Source of the DNA: Anoplopoma fimbria
Lineage: Eukaryota; Chordata; Actinopteri; Perciformes; Anoplopomatidae
Reading direction: 5' to 3'
DNA length: 64,000 bases
Assembly (NCBI RefSeq): GCF_027596085.1
Contig: NC_072456.1
Span: 23,580,218 to 23,644,217 of the forward strand
The notes under the pieces are model-generated. The model was given only the letters and a program-made list of their open reading frames with translations. It had not been told where the DNA came from and made no database searches. The position numbers were made by a program, and so were the translations under genes. This document shows, piece after piece, positions 1-19,319 of this stretch; position 1 is the stretch's first letter, and every line of letters begins with the position of its first letter.

Positions 1-1901
1 ATCCCAGTGACCAAGCTGACAGTGAAGCTCGGTCTGGCTGCCATCTGTGCTTACATCGGTGCTCTCCTGGCCTTCCCCGGCCTGCGACTGGCTCAGACGC
101 ATCTAGATGCCGTACAGATGAACTCAGACCGACCACTCATCCAGTAAGAACTGATGCTTTTACCACCGCAACAAGCAACTCTAACAAGTACTCCATGTCT
201 TATTAAAAACGTTACATTTGCAGTATTTTGCTTTCTTAAATGTCTTTAATTCTTCCTTCAGGATTCTGCTGCACATTAGTTTCCTGTCTCCAGTCATTGT
301 GTTGGTTCTGTGGATTAAACCCATTGCAAGGGACTTCCTGGCAAATGCACCTTTGGGAAAGACTTCAGTAACGATGTGAGTGCATATGCATATTTGCTTA
401 TTTTACCCACTTCGACTAATCGCTCAATTCTCAAGACATGTCCTCAAAATTTCGAATTTGTCTTTTTCTAATCCTTTTTAAAATCTGGCCCTTGCAGAGT
501 CTCCAGTGAAACCTTTGACAGCATGCGCCTCTGGATCGTGGTGGGGATGTGTGTGCTGCGGCTGTTACTGACTCGTTACCACCTGCAGGCCTACCTCAAT
601 CTGGCTCAGAAGTGGGTGGAGCAGATGAAGAAGGAGGCGGGACGTATCGCTGCTATTGACATTCAGAGAAAGGTCAGATATTTATGAAGGGTTTGACTTC
701 AGCTCGGAACCTTTTTGAAGTCATTTTGTACATAAAGAGAAGGTTTACTGGGCTGAAGAAAAGTGAAGACTATCTAAACATTAACTGAGAATAAATATGT
801 TATTTTTCAGGTCACCCGTATCTTTTGCTACCTGACTGTAATTACTCTTCAGTATCTGGTTCCTGTTTTTCTCATCCTCTTCTCCACACTGGCACTCAAG
901 GCACTAGGTAAGTAAAATCCCAGCGTCATGAGCACTGCATTAGAGGAAGGGGACACATTTGATCTTTGTGTGTTGACACTTTTCCCCCCCACCCAACAAT
1001 AAAAATGTAGATTTCTGGGAATAGTTAGACATTTTGTGAAATATGTTTATTCTCTCTCTTGAGGAGAGTAAGATGAGAAAACCAATACCGCTTTCATATC
1101 CATCTGCTTTAAGATGAAGCTACAGCTACAGTAGCCAGCTAGCTTAGCGTAGCATACACTTTGGGAACATGGAAACAGCTGCTGCTTCTAGCCAAAAATA
1201 GTCCACCATTTAAGCTCATATACTACTTGGGTTTTAGTATGGATCAAACAAACATGATATACCGTGTTGATTAGTGAGCTTTAGATGTGCTTGTGTTGCC
1301 TACGCACAGAGCCAGGCTTGTTATTTCTAATCTGGGTAGCTATGAAGCTGCTGCCATGGCCACATATTTACAGGACAGATACAAGAGCGGTAAAGCAAAT
1401 TTGCCAAGATGTCAAAGTACTCCTTTTTGATATCACACTGAGACATTTGCAGCTAAAGTGGAGTAAAATATTAGACACATTCATTGTAAATGTCAAGTGA
1501 CAATGAAACATAACAAGAAATGGGTTTTTTTTTTAAGGGCCTACTTTCTTTGAGCGGTAAAATCTAAGCATTGTCTGATCTCTGCCGATCCTGTAGGGGA
1601 CTTCTCCTGGTGCACCGGTGTAGAGCGGGCCCCCGGGGTGACCCCAATATTGGTGTTGCCCACTGCAGCGCCTGTGCTGCCCGGCGTTCTCGATGAAGAT
1701 GAGGAGGGGATGGAGGACATGGAGGAGGACATCCAGGCCACAGTGGCCCGCCTGTCGGAGGCCTTCACGGCGCTGCGCTCCGTCCTCACTCCGCTCTTCT
1801 TCAGAGGTCTCTTCGCCTTCCTGACGTGGTGGGTGGCGGCCTGCCAGGTCATCAGCTCTCTGTTTGGTATCTACTTCCACCAGTACCTCATGCAGAACTA
1901 A
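1..1901 (+). CDS. tmem161a: Transmembrane protein 161A, C-terminal part (five exons, 5' end outside window)
   Basis: Coding exons are 1-143 (partial), 262-375, 498-672, 811-907 and 1597-1901 (TAA stop). Every intron is GT-AG and the 834 nt stay in frame, giving 277 residues, roughly the last 58% of a protein that is about 480 residues long in mammals. Recognised by family motifs: FPGLRLAQTH, a DRPLIQ stretch, LWIKPIARDFL, LLTRYHLQAYL, EAGRI, and the end FGIYFHQYLMQN. Several hydrophobic membrane segments are visible, with an acidic Glu/Asp-rich loop just before the last one. The family is multi-pass; mammalian TMEM161A is reported to protect against oxidative stress and DNA damage, but its mechanism is unknown. 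The paralogue TMEM161B is the alternative; the neighbours mef2b, borcs8, rfxank and nr2c2ap favour 161A. Confidence 0.93.
1005..1345 (-). mobile_element. Fish MITE-like repeat (family A) in tmem161a last intron
   Basis: This is a degenerate copy of a repeat also seen at 10.0-10.36 kb and 39.56-41.96 kb. Shared landmarks are the TAGTTAGACATTTTG end, a GAGTAAGATGAGAA block, a GAAGCTACAGC block and the AGCTTAGC motif. It fills much of the intron 908-1596. I recognise it as a common teleost interspersed repeat but cannot assign a superfamily with certainty. Confidence 0.6.
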
Positions 1902-3765
1902 CTGAGGAGTGCCATAGTGTTCTACCTGCAGTGCAGCCCCAGCCCTCTGCAGGTTATTCTTTTGCAAACAGCACAAAATCAGCTGAGGGGACATTTAATG
2001 AGAACACACAGCTACAGACAGATTTCACTTTGTATTTGGCTGCAACAGAAAGTTTGATAAAGGTTTTTTTTTTGTTTTTTTGCGAGGAGAGAGGCGATGG
2101 ACACTGTGTTGTTGCAGCATTGACTACCTTGTTGCCCTCATGGCTTATTGTGACCAGCAGGCTACTGGTATCACTAACACAAATGTACAGAGAGAACTGG
2201 GGTCTGTGTCACAAAGTAAGATCAACTTAGTCTGGCTCTCTTTGGGTTAACTGGCTATACTGAGTCTAACATTAGACATGAACATTATTTAAAGCTTTTA
2301 ATTAAATGCAAACATCAAAAGAACCATGAGAGGATTACTCAATATGAAACAGAGATCCTCACAGGGAAATGAGGTTGTTGTGTTAAAAAGTGATATTCAG
2401 TGAATCACACAAGTAGGATAGACATGAAGCCTTAGAAATAGGAAGAATAATTTCCTTTATGGCTATTTATAGGTGTAAGAATTAGGCATTTTCAACATGT
2501 TCAGTAGTCTAGAAAAGTGACATTTTGTTGCTTTTCTTGTCTCAGTGTGAACAAACTATTATGAGTGATCCACTTCAAGAAAAGCATGTTGGCAGGTTTG
2601 GATCTGATCCTCTGAAGTTAGCCTTCTCTGGAGCAGGTTGGCCATGCAGCATAGGTTACCATGGTGATGTTCCATCTTTGTGATTCTGTCTGTTAAACAG
2701 GAGTTAAGCCCAAAGATATCCAGCTAACCCGCTAATGTCACTTTATGACACGGGCCCCCGGACATCCTCCAGCTATTTCAATATTTTCCTGCAACTTTTC
2801 AGATGTATCTATGCCAATGTTACCTGAACAGTTCTTAACTGAACATTGTTTAAATGCTGCATTTTAAGATGTTAAATTGGTACCAGGATAAGTATTAGTA
2901 CTTTATCCCTGTGTAGATAAGATGTATTTTTGTGAGGGACTCTTTGTCCCCATAAAGGAACCGATTCAAGAGTGCTAAATGGTTTTTGTTATCTTTTTTT
3001 TTTTTTTCTGCTGTAACGTTTTGATTGCAAATGTGTAGTAAAGCTCTGATCCATCGTATGGGATTAAAATGTTTTAATTCAATACTATTTGTGGCTGTTT
3101 ATCGGCCAAGAACGGAAGAGCTGTTGCTTTCTTCTCAAAGAGTTTCCTTCAGTATTCCTAAGTGCCTGGGAGCTCAGGGGTTTTTGAGTCAATTTAAAAA
3201 TCTCCTTTCTCCCTAATCATACGTATTTAGAATGAATATAATCTGTTAATGGATGAAATTAACACTCCAAACCTATTTCAGTTTTTTCCTTTTTTTTTTA
3301 TTTTCAAACACTACTCACTGGCAACACTTTTTATAGTTGCAGTGTCTTAATTAGCTACATCACCTTAAAGTGTTTTGCTGTTTTTATTGCCAATTAGTCA
3401 TGTACATGTACGTCTAATCAAAGCCTACTTTTTATTAATTTTGCGTCAGTGGCTTTTATTTATTTATTTATGAAACATTGTCTAGAATAACTTTTGTTAT
3501 TTAGAAATGATACAGATGCTGTTTTTCTGTAGTTTTTTTGTATTGTTTTGCGGCAATTTGTTTGATTTTTAGTGAGGGTTTTTTTAGATAGTATATTTGA
3601 ATTGAATGCTCTGAAATCATTATACTGTGAACTCTAAATGAAATGAAAAAATATTTTTTTTGGATTTTCTGAATGCATGGTGTGCAAACTTTTGGCTGTA
3701 ACCTGAACGTTTTTTTTGTTTTGTTTGTGTGGCTCAATAAAACATTTATTATTTTCAGTCACTTG
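1902..3765 (+). other. tmem161a: 3' UTR of tmem161a with poly(A) signal
   Basis: No further coding sequence follows the stop at 1899-1901. The region is AT-rich with many T runs. A canonical AATAAA lies at 3736-3741, followed by a T-rich stretch, and is the first strong signal I noticed. This gives a 3' UTR of about 1.86 kb. The end is inferred from the signal alone. Confidence 0.6.
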
Positions 3766-4429
3766 TCAGCTTGATGTTCCAGCTTAATTGTGCTCTCCCT
3801 CTGAGGAGCGTGGGAGATACTGCTGATTGAAACATTTCCTTTTTAAAAAGTCGGTGCTCCAATTGACGAAAGGCCTCGTGCATGACAATGGAGTGTCTCG
3901 CCGCTGTGCTGGGTCCTGATCTCTGACCCCCAACCTCCTGAGAAGATCATTTTTAATCACTGGTAATCACTATGAACCTGATGCCCCTCATGTGTCTGGG
4001 AAGAAATATTTGTGGATGTTCAACTTGGCAACAGGAACTGGTATTTTTCTGGAAATATTCCAAATCCTTTCCATTTTGTCAGTGCAGCCTAAAAACATTC
4101 AAACTAGATTTAGAAGCTTCAGATTTACACACCAGTCGTGTATCAACAGTTCAGGAACTTGACTTTTCACCAGAGCGAGGCTGGAGAGGCTCTTTGTCTG
4201 AAAGTCAAAGTGATTTATTGACGATATAATTTGACTTCCACGTCCGATCAAAAGCCACAAAGGTTCTCCAGTTTAGAAAGGGACGGCCACTTGGCTGTCT
4301 CTCTTTGTGTGCGCTGGGATGTGCTTCACTGGAGGACCTCAACAATCACAAAGTCAAGTGACATCCCATCTATTCTGGCTGTTTGAGACCCAGAATTGGG
4401 ATGTCATGTCAATAGCATTACATTTTTTA

Positions 4430-4940
4430 ATAAATAAAACACTTCCTATGTCTATCATGCATAATAAACATGCCTATAATGTGTTATAATCTTCTTATGG
4501 CTCTGTTAATATCATTTTTAGCAATCATAAATATTAATAATGCTATCTAACAATAATCAAAACACATTTTAAAGCATTTTATAATGACTTAAATCTTAAG
4601 TATCATGAAACTACATAATTGCTTGTAACTCACTGACATTTTTTCATTTAATGATATTTTTTTACTTAATTTAAAGCAAACAATGACCACTTATAGTGAC
4701 TTATATTCACATAATAATGCATTATAAAAATATTATGTTTTACACTCATAGGAATTATAAAATGCTAGGAAACTGTACCTTATAATGTATTTCAATGTGT
4801 TATGATTACTGTCGTAAAGCATTATTAATATTTTAGTGCTTTTATACAGTGCTATAAGCAGATTATAAGGCATTATAAGTATGTTTATATACATTATGGA
4901 AATGGCCGCCATTGAGAGTGTTACCAAAATGTCCAGGGAA
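4430..4940. repeat. Degenerate TTATAATGC-rich palindromic repeat
   Basis: Many variants of CATTATAA and TTATAATG recur at irregular spacing across about 500 bp, ending near a GTGTTACCAAAATG motif. The unit is nearly self-complementary, so both strands look alike. This resembles a widespread teleost AT-rich interspersed repeat that ends with GTTACC. No exact unit length can be assigned by eye. Confidence 0.55.
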
Positions 4941-5410
4941 AATATATTTCTGTTATTGTACGACATCATGACTGAGGAGTTTTTCTGTCTGGAGGATGTA
5001 CAGCAGTGGATCTCTGCTCCCCTCTGAGCCTGAAACAGGTCTGTGAGAGCGGCCTGATCAACTGAAAGGTGACAAGGTTGACTATCTATATAATCACATT
5101 AATTATATGCGTCTGTGCTGGAGGCCTCGGCTGTGGACTGCAGAAGGGCCAAGTCAGGCAGGCATGTGGTTGCTATAGAAACCAGGATGTTTTGTGCATG
5201 TGTGTGTGCAGGACCCAGACATGGCCTACAGACTGGGCCGTCCTGGTCTCTGGGGAGCAGACCAGACACGACCCCAGTGAGAGCCTCTTTTCATTTGGGG
5301 AGGAGAGACGACGGAGGTGGACGGAGGCTCTGCTCCGAGGGCGAAGCCTCCACCGTCATAGCTACCGTGAGACAACCAGCTGTGGAAATGAGCCTTTTTT
5401 TGTGCCGCTT

Positions 5411-5411
<1 letters not shown>

Positions 5412-5455
<44 letters not shown>
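5412..5455. repeat. Homopolymer T tract (44 bases)
   Basis: An uninterrupted run of 44 T on the plus strand. On the minus strand it would be a poly(A) tail, but no retrogene or SINE body is recognisable on either side. Length is subject to sequencing error. Confidence 0.9.
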
Positions 5456-5460
<5 letters not shown>

Positions 5461-7194
5461 CATAAAGGTCTCCAGGCTTTTTAAGTGGCCCCATTCTTGT
5501 TCCTCTCGTTTGGTGGCTGCGTGGTGCGCCGCCTGACAGGGGCCAGACATGATAATGAGGGAGGGAGTGCATTCAAAAGATGGAACGGAAGTGGATAAGA
5601 CCAAATAAATACAGACACATGAAAGCTTGATAGCCACACAGCGGATGACATTTCACACTTCGTCTTCAGATTAAATGTACAAGAAGAAAAAAAATAAAAA
5701 ACACTGTGGCAACTGTCACATTTCTTTAAAGCAAGTGAAAATGTTCCTTTGTAGAAAATAAAAACGCAGGGCAAGGCGAACGTACAAATCAAACCGTTTT
5801 TTTTTATTTAAAAGGAATCACAACAAATGTCAAATAGAAATCTGTCTTTGTTTCTTTTGAGTGAAGCGTTCAGCAAACATATAAAAACTCAACCCCCCAA
5901 AAACATCAGAATACTGATCATTTGGTTATTCATGCTGATATTAATCCAAATAACTGCATTTAAAAAAAATGTAAAAAGAGCTAATTCCACAGCAGCACTT
6001 GAACTTGAAGACGTCCGCACAGACTCTCTGCAGTTTGTCGTGAGGTATGTGTTAAACGTCTTCGGGGTGAACCTCTGAATTTGTGTTCTGTCATAGAGAT
6101 TTATTAGATTATTAATCTCCAACAGTTAAAGCTGTTCTTCCATGCTCTGCACTTTAAATCAGAATTTTGTGAAATCAAATGACCCCTTGTGGACAATAAG
6201 TGGAAATTCATTCAATCCCAAATTCTGAGTATATGTTGCAGAACAAAAAGTTGAACATGCAAAACTAAAATGCACATAAATCCAGTGCACAAAAATACAG
6301 TGTAAAGAACATTTACTGATATAATGAAAACCAAACTTTCCTCAATAAAAAAAATTGTGTATTTTTTTTAATGAATATTTAGACTCATTCATATATTTCT
6401 AAATATCATAAGACAATAAAGTCAGTAAAGCTCAATATTATCTACAATATGCAGCTCCTAATTAAAGCCCTTCAAATTAAATATATTATTTAAATCAAAT
6501 TAGACCCAATACAGACAAACACATCATGTCTTTGGCTGTTTGATTGCAATGCATAGAGACGATATTTAAACACTTTGGTCTTTAGTTGTAGACTGCCGTA
6601 ACTTTATTGACAGGGTAAAGTTAAAAATAGAAGCTAGTATTATTTGGAGGAAATATACATTTAAAGCTTAGTTTATCCACAATTACAACCTAACAAATAA
6701 GCATAGAAAGAAGCCATTTTTTTAATTTTCCAAGGAAAATATCATCCAAGTCCCTGAGAGACACTGACGCCCAGAATTTAAAAGGATAAATTCATATTAT
6801 ATTTTAAGTCTGTCTTAAAAAAAAACTTCATATCCATATGTACTTTTAGACCGTGATTATCTGCTCAATGTGATTCTAATGTACAGAAAGACGTTGGTCG
6901 TCCTTCTGTAAAAAAAAATGTTTTTTTATTAATCTGGAGTTTATATGATGCTTAAAGCAATCTGAGATAAACTAAGTTGAAATCTTGCAAAATTGCATTA
7001 TTATAAGTACAAACTACTAAAGCAGTTTGCCTTCAGTATACGATTGTGCTCCACAAATAAATTAGAATAGTCTATCCCTCAACCGACGGGCGGATTATGA
7101 GACAACCTGGGAACAGACAAGCAAAAGGCCTCACCACCTCTCATACATACAGTAGGAGCAAGACACACAGACTTTATAGATGTTTGAGCTTTTT

Positions 7195-7640
7195 TTGTGG
7201 TCATTTTGAGTCTCTTTAGTCATTTGGTGTCACTTTGTGGTCATTTTGAGTCTCTTTAGTCATTTGGTGTCACTTTGTGGTCATTTTGAGTCTCTTTAGT
7301 CATTTGGTGTCACTTTGTGGTCATTTTGAGTCTCTTTAGTCTTTTTAAATGTCTTTGAAGTTGCCTTATGCCTCCTTTTAGTAATTTATTTTCTATTTAG
7401 TCATTTTGAGTCTTTTTTAAAGTTGCCTTAGGTCTCTTTGTGGTCATTTTCAGTCCCTTTAGTCATTTTGTATCTCATTAAAGTTGCAATGTGTCTCTTT
7501 GTAGTCACTTTGTGATTGCATCGTGTCTCTTTGTGTCTCTTTGTGGTTGTCATCTTTGAGTCCCTTTTTGGTCTCGCTATTTTTGTTTCTTTGTGATCAT
7601 TTTGAGTCACTTCCTAGTTGGCATCTGTTTCTTTGAGTAA
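7195..7640. repeat. Minisatellite with 40-bp unit
   Basis: The block TCATTTTGAG starts at 7201, 7241, 7281 and 7321, giving a 40-bp period with nearly identical units (GTGGTCATTTTGAG, TCTCTTTAGTCATT, TGGTGTCACTT). Degenerate copies of the same words continue to about 7640. It may lie in or just beyond the mef2b 3' UTR. Confidence 0.85.
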
Positions 7641-8575
7641 CATTTTGTAGGTGAATGCCCTGACACATCGGGCCTCTGGGCCTGTGCCCAGTAGGCCCAT
7701 TCAGTAATCCTACACATAACATTTCCAAGATAACAACTTGATTTGACTGATTCAAATTATTGAAGCCTAAAATTAGCTGAATTCTAGACTGCAGACTGTG
7801 GATTTAGCCCCCCAAAATGTTTTTTTTAACATTAGAATTTCATTATGAAGGGATATTTTCACCGCAATTATGGTCAGGAAGAAGAATTTCAGTGATCAAA
7901 AACGTTTTCAGTGTACATATGGGCACGTAATGTTGTTTTAAGACAGACTTGAAAGAATGTGAATTAATCCTTTAAAATGGTAAAGGAGTAAAAGAGTATT
8001 TGTAAAAAGGCCAAGGCTCCAGTGATGGGTGACGTCTGTTTTTATGTGCGGAGACCATGTCAGTGATTTGGGCTAAAGGTTAAAACATCAAAGCTTATAT
8101 AACAAGAGAGGCATAAAATTGACTGTAGATACAGACTAAGTGGTTTCTTCTGGCTGGTGTGAGGAGTCTTTTAACATCTGCCATTTGCTTTTCACTGAAA
8201 CATTTATACGAAAATAGCTTTTTTCCAATTTTCACACCAAACCTCACTGAAGACCACTGGGAAAGCCAAATATGTACTGGTAGCTGGTCCCGATGTGCCG
8301 CTGTAGCTAATCTAAACAAAGTCAACGAAAAACGAAAAACAAACACATTTCAAATTGTAATTTTTGATTCACATTAGCTCCACACAGAAAACTAAACCTA
8401 ACCAAACAAAAAGAAAAATGTTTATGCATCTCGTCTCCTCGTGGGATCAATCAAGTGATGCAGAGAAAAATTCTCCCTCGCCCAGGAGAGACCAGCTCTG
8501 TGTGAGGAGACAAAGAGAGGCTTTCCTCTCTGGGATGACGGGGACAAATGGACCCCATCTCGCTACCTTCTGTGT

Positions 8576-8689
<114 letters not shown>

Positions 8690-8750
8690 CACTGGTTTTG
8701 ATGAAAGGTAGCTGATTGAACGGGAGATGGTGTTAGACTGCAGCAGCCAG

Positions 8751-14763
<6,013 letters not shown>

Positions 14764-14790
14764 CTTTTCTGCTGTCTAACACTCTGACAC
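14764..14790 (-). other. mef2b: 5' UTR part of mef2b exon carrying the start codon
   Basis: On the minus strand a TTTCACAG acceptor ends at 14791. Twenty-seven untranslated bases then run to the ATG at 14763. At least one upstream untranslated exon is therefore required. Confidence 0.65.
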
Positions 14791-16036
14791 CTGTGAAATG
14801 AAATATAACAATGTTACAGAATACAATATGATTATTGGCATTTATACTGCTGCAGTGATCATCAACAAATAAATGTGATATCTCTATTTCAAAGAAAATG
14901 CAAATGCTAAATGTTGAGTGTCACATTTGTTCGCAGTCGTCACTGAGCTAACAGCTTTCTCTTTTACAAATATTCAATAACACTCCTCTTCATGTTTATA
15001 TAATTCTGGTGGGAAAATGTCATCCATTTGGTTGAAATGACTCAAGTCTCTTTTCCTCATTAGATAGGGCAGGGTTGTTTATTTTTACCACCATGAGGCG
15101 ATGCGGTCTAAAGTTAGAGCGTCCCTTGCGGGCCAGCAGTCCACACAGTCTGACACCCCCACAGTCTGGGTCACCCCCGGGCCAGCGGCTCAGTGGTCGA
15201 CTGCACCGCACGGCCCCGAGAGACAGGGTTAAAAATATAGTCCATAGCTCCTTTTAAAGGTTCAGCAGGCAACGGCTAAAATCCAAACAGTAAAAAGGGA
15301 AAACGGTGTGTTTTTGAAAGATAGCTGAAGCTAAAAGCCACCCACTCCTCTCTCATGCACAAACATGTCAGAGAAAAAAAAAACAAGACATGGACGGATT
15401 GTGGTGAGCTTGAGAATGTCCATTTTAGAAAACCCGCTTCGTTTTTTTTTCTTGCTCTAGAAAACCCCCGCTGTGGTCCCTAACCCTGCAGGACCGTATA
15501 GAGCTGGAGTATAGAGGAAAATAAATGCAAAAAAATGCATTATGGGTGACAACCATGACTTTGATGCAAACTTGAAAAACAGTAAATCAAATGCATATTT
15601 AAATTTGCTGCATGGTTCTTTCCATTTTACGCTCCACTATCAGCCATACGACTGCGTTGAGTGTTGGTTTGACTCCTCTGACCAAACAGTGCTTCTCTAA
15701 AGCCCGCAGCAGTTTTTACTGGTTTTTCCCCCTTAATACTGGACATGTATCGGACCTTCTATTTTTAGTCCCCTGGCCCTCCTGATGGTGCCTTAGCGGA
15801 TATGGTTCCTGCGTTCCCACGACCCCTAAAAGCGCCCGCTGTCCCTCAACGTAAGCTTGGCACACAGGCATCTGGGGCATTTCTGGTGGAATCCACCTCT
15901 TCGCAATCATCATTACCTTATAAAGTCCTGTGATATCCACTGTGCTGGACGAGCTGCGGAGACACCTTGACGCCGACAGATGCAGATGAAACCCGTCGCT
16001 GCTGTTGCTGTCGCGCCTTTAAAACAAGCCACGCTG

Positions 16037-16075
16037 CCAACATTACATTACATTACAGTCATTTAGCAGATGCTA
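16037..16075 (-). mobile_element. LINE/SINE tail fragment with TTACA repeats
   Basis: A short run of TTACATTACA followed by GTCATTTAGCAGATGCT, the conserved 3' tail shared by fish L2-type LINEs and V-SINEs, as at 39653 and 25417. Only the tail is present. Confidence 0.65.
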
Positions 16076-18589
16076 AACAAGCAACAAATAGCTGTTGCTT
16101 AAAAGTAAAAGACCACAAAAACCAGCATTGGTTTGTCTAACTAACACCTCTGGCCACACTGAAAACAATTCAACTCGCTCTAGATCTAGCCGTTCTGTCA
16201 TTCAGAAGTGGGGCCATTTATCCTCATATCAAGACATGTCGATGGTGAGAAGAGAGGGAAGTGGGACATGTATTCTAAAACAGGGCACACAGATCTTTAT
16301 CTCAGGGGTTTTACAGAAAGTTCCTCTCCCCTCAGATACAACCAAACGACGTCTATCAGCGCCCAAACGACGTTAAAGCACACCAACCGGCGGGGTAAAT
16401 ATAGCTACACCTCCAGCCAAACGGTGTGGAGTTAGCTATAGAAGTCTATGTGGTTTAGTAGGTTTGTCGTAAAAAGGTCTGAAGGCCCGAGACAGGCAGG
16501 AAAGGCCTGGCTGTGCTTCACACATCAGCTAATTCTGGATGTTTTCCCGCACGACAACTGCCGTTTGAGGTCTGCGAACGCACCAGAACGCACATACTGC
16601 TGCAGGTGACCTTTCATCGCTAAGGTCAACTCCCGAACAAGCCATCGCTGAGAAAGCGTAGACAATAAAATGTATTTTTTAACCTCTCAGATGTTCCGAA
16701 AAAGTACTATGATAGGATATGAATGCAAGACAGAATCAATGTGTGTGTCCTGTAATAGTGCAATAATTGCACACATGCACACTCGCCCCTGGGTCTCAGG
16801 CTTCTACGGGGAAAGACGACTTTCCCAGAGGCGACGCGGTGGAAACAACTGAGCACAGCGGCACACGGTTGGCCCTGCTCTCTGACATACCCTGGGTGCT
16901 TGGGGCCCAATCACTGGGGACCTCACCGGGACAACAATGAACACGCAGAGAAAAACCCAGAAACTGGTGCATCCACAGACAAAAATCATAATATAATAAG
17001 TTTGAAATGAATCTGTTGCACTGGTGGGCTTTTCTTGCTGTGGCAAACTGTACGCATGACTGAGAAGGGAAATAAGCGGGCTTTGGTAGAGTATTGAGGG
17101 TTCTGCTTGGATGGTTTTCTTTCCATGAGTCATTTAGAGCGCGATGGCTCGATAATGTTGCAAAAACATGCTGAACACGTTTGAGCAGAGATACTAATGT
17201 CTTACTCCACGAAGGACTCCTGTAACAGCCAATCACACTCAGAATGGTTTGGTTGTTAATTAAGGCTAAACACAATTTACGGATTAATTAAATGCATTTA
17301 ATTAGTAAAATACCGCTACAACAATCCATTTAGTTAATAATCTGCGGATGTTTTTGCATCATTATCTTGCTGCCGCTGTCAAATACAATGTTTCATTCAT
17401 GTATTAATCCAAAGCGAAGCTGTATGACTGACTGGCGGCTGCACTTCACTGATACACTGAACTGTAACTGCAGCAGCAGCACTGCAGCCGTGTGGATGAC
17501 ACCTAACCGAGCCGGGCGAGCAGCCTTGGTTTCGCTGTTAAGTCATTTCAGTCGCATCAAAGTCTCGTGTGAAAATAAAATGTAAAACAAGGCACAAAAA
17601 ACTGGAAGCAAATTCTTTTTACGAACCAATGAAGAAACCCTAACAAACCAAACCTAAAAAAGCTACTTGTCAAAGATGAAAACTAATTTTAAGAAGATGA
17701 AGGTGTAACTTTTGTTTTCTCGCTGAGGTTTTGTGTTCATTTTTACATCAAAGCATCAATATAACGATAAATAAATGTGTGTGTGTGTCATCTTCAGGGT
17801 CAGACAGTTCATGCGGTTCACCAGGCCTTTGTAGAGTACTGTTGAGGAAATATTTGTCTAATTTTACCAGCAGATAATTGAATTGCCTCGATATAGCCAA
17901 AATAGCATTAGTAGACTACATAGACTACATGCAGGGCATGAGTGGAATATTTGATCTTTTCATGACTTTAAATAAAGTTGCTCCACTGGACTGTGAGAAC
18001 ATGTGAAGATGAGACACACCTTAATGTGAACTGACAGAAGGAAACTTCTTCTTCTGCTCTTTTGAATGAAACAAAAAACATACATTACATTCTTTTTTTT
18101 TTTAAATCTTGAATAATCTCATACATGAGCAAACAGTGCAAGTCTTGAACGAGCCTCAGCAGTGAAGCTAGTTAAAATGCAACAGGCTGCCGGGATGAGA
18201 GAGATGGAGAGAGTCATGGATGTGTGTCTGTATCCAAAATGATTCATTTTGCATTTTTGCATTTTTGCAATGCAGCCATTCGACGCTAAAAATAACAAAA
18301 ATGTAAAAATACATAGCTTGAAAAAAAAATGTAAGGGGGATAATTAGGCCTAATAATTTGCTGACGTCAATCAAAGTAGTCCGTTTAAGAATAGCCCGTC
18401 TGTCCCCGAGTTGCCAAGCATCCCTGTCTAATATAGCCGCATCTATATGCTGCGTTCAATGACACAGCAACAGGTACATTCACCCACAGTTTCATCTTTA
18501 ATGTGTCCACATGGGAAGCTCTCATATTAAAAACAACTAAACACACAAAAAAACAACAACAACAACAACAACAAAAAGAAACATCTCAC

Positions 18590-18792
18590 CTGCTTGTCGG
18601 TCTCTGAGTTTCACCCACCGTTTCGATACCAAACAAACAGGAAATAAAAATGAAAAAAAACAGAAAAACACAAGATGTCTGAAGGGTTTCTTGCCTTGTG
18701 TTGTTCTGGTGTCGCCGCTGTTGTGTGCAGATATTCACCTGGTGCAGTTTGGCTGATGGTTGAGAATCAGGAGCGCTTCTTTCCACAGCCGC

Positions 18793-18841
<49 letters not shown>

Positions 18842-18960
18842 ATCACACACCGCCTCCTCCTCGGCTGCGCCATTGGACGAACTCCTCCGCCTCCCATCCG
18901 CCTTTAAACGCACCAGTCCCTCCACCAGTCCCTCCACCAGTTCACAGCACCAGTTACTCT
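18590..18960 (-). promoter_or_regulatory. mef2b: Probable untranslated first exon and promoter of mef2b
   Basis: On the minus strand GACAAGCAG ends at 18590 and is followed by GTGAGAT, a near-perfect donor. Upstream (18.85-18.96 kb) the DNA is more GC-rich and has an inverted CCAAT box near 18871. A (TG)n tract and a CT run (18792-18840) lie within the proposed exon or promoter. The coding start exon at 14.76 kb begins with a splice acceptor, so a noncoding exon is expected upstream. That this is the one is inferred; a second candidate ends near 15924 (TATAAG followed by GTAATG). Confidence 0.4.
18792..18840. repeat. (CT)n(TG)n microsatellite
   Basis: About eight CT units are followed directly by about sixteen TG units. 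Confidence 0.95.
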
Positions 18961-18973
18961 AAAAAAGAGATTC

Positions 18974-19000
18974 AAAAAAAAAAAAAAAAAAAAAAAAAAA
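18974..19000. repeat. Poly(A) tract of about 27 bases
   Basis: A homopolymer A run preceded and followed by GATTCAAA, so the flanks repeat on both sides. No retroposon body is clear. Confidence 0.85.
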
Positions 19001-19104
19001 GATTCAAATTATTAGCAGACATAAACCATTTTGGTAAGATTGTGTCCCAAGTATAGAGAGTTAGTAGTTGATGTTGTGATGCCTACTTCTGCTTATCATT
19101 CTAA

Positions 19105-19250
19105 TTATTATATTCCTTTATTGATCCCCATGGGGCTCAACTGCATAGAAACAGATAATAAATACACATATATAAAAATAGACTAAAAAAAATAAATAAA
19201 AATAAAAATGTACAGTATATCCACATGGGTCAGCAGGATGACAGACTGTG
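19105..19250 (-). mobile_element. Retroposon 3' tail (Rex1-like, partial)
   Basis: Contains CCTTTATTGATCCCCATGGG, the reverse complement of the GGGGATCAATAAAG tail typical of fish Rex1/Babar LINEs, followed by an A-rich stretch. A second weaker copy with CTTTATTTGTCCACAGG lies at 19806-19960. Both are short 5'-truncated fragments. Confidence 0.5.
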
Positions 19251-19319
19251 GGCTCCGCTGTTGTTGTACAGTAATGAGGAACTATCTCAATATTTTTGAA
19301 GTATTGCAAAATAATGAAC

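Noticed and set aside
1533..1994. 153-codon minus-strand open frame
   Set aside because: Antisense to the last tmem161a exon; no splice context and no recognised motif.
5069..5536. 155-codon plus-strand open frame
   Set aside because: It runs through the 44-base T tract as poly-Phe and matches no family.
16796..17275. 159-codon minus-strand open frame in the mef2b 5' intron
   Set aside because: Longest open frame outside known genes, but low-similarity composition, no domain, no Kozak or splice context. A chance open frame is more likely.
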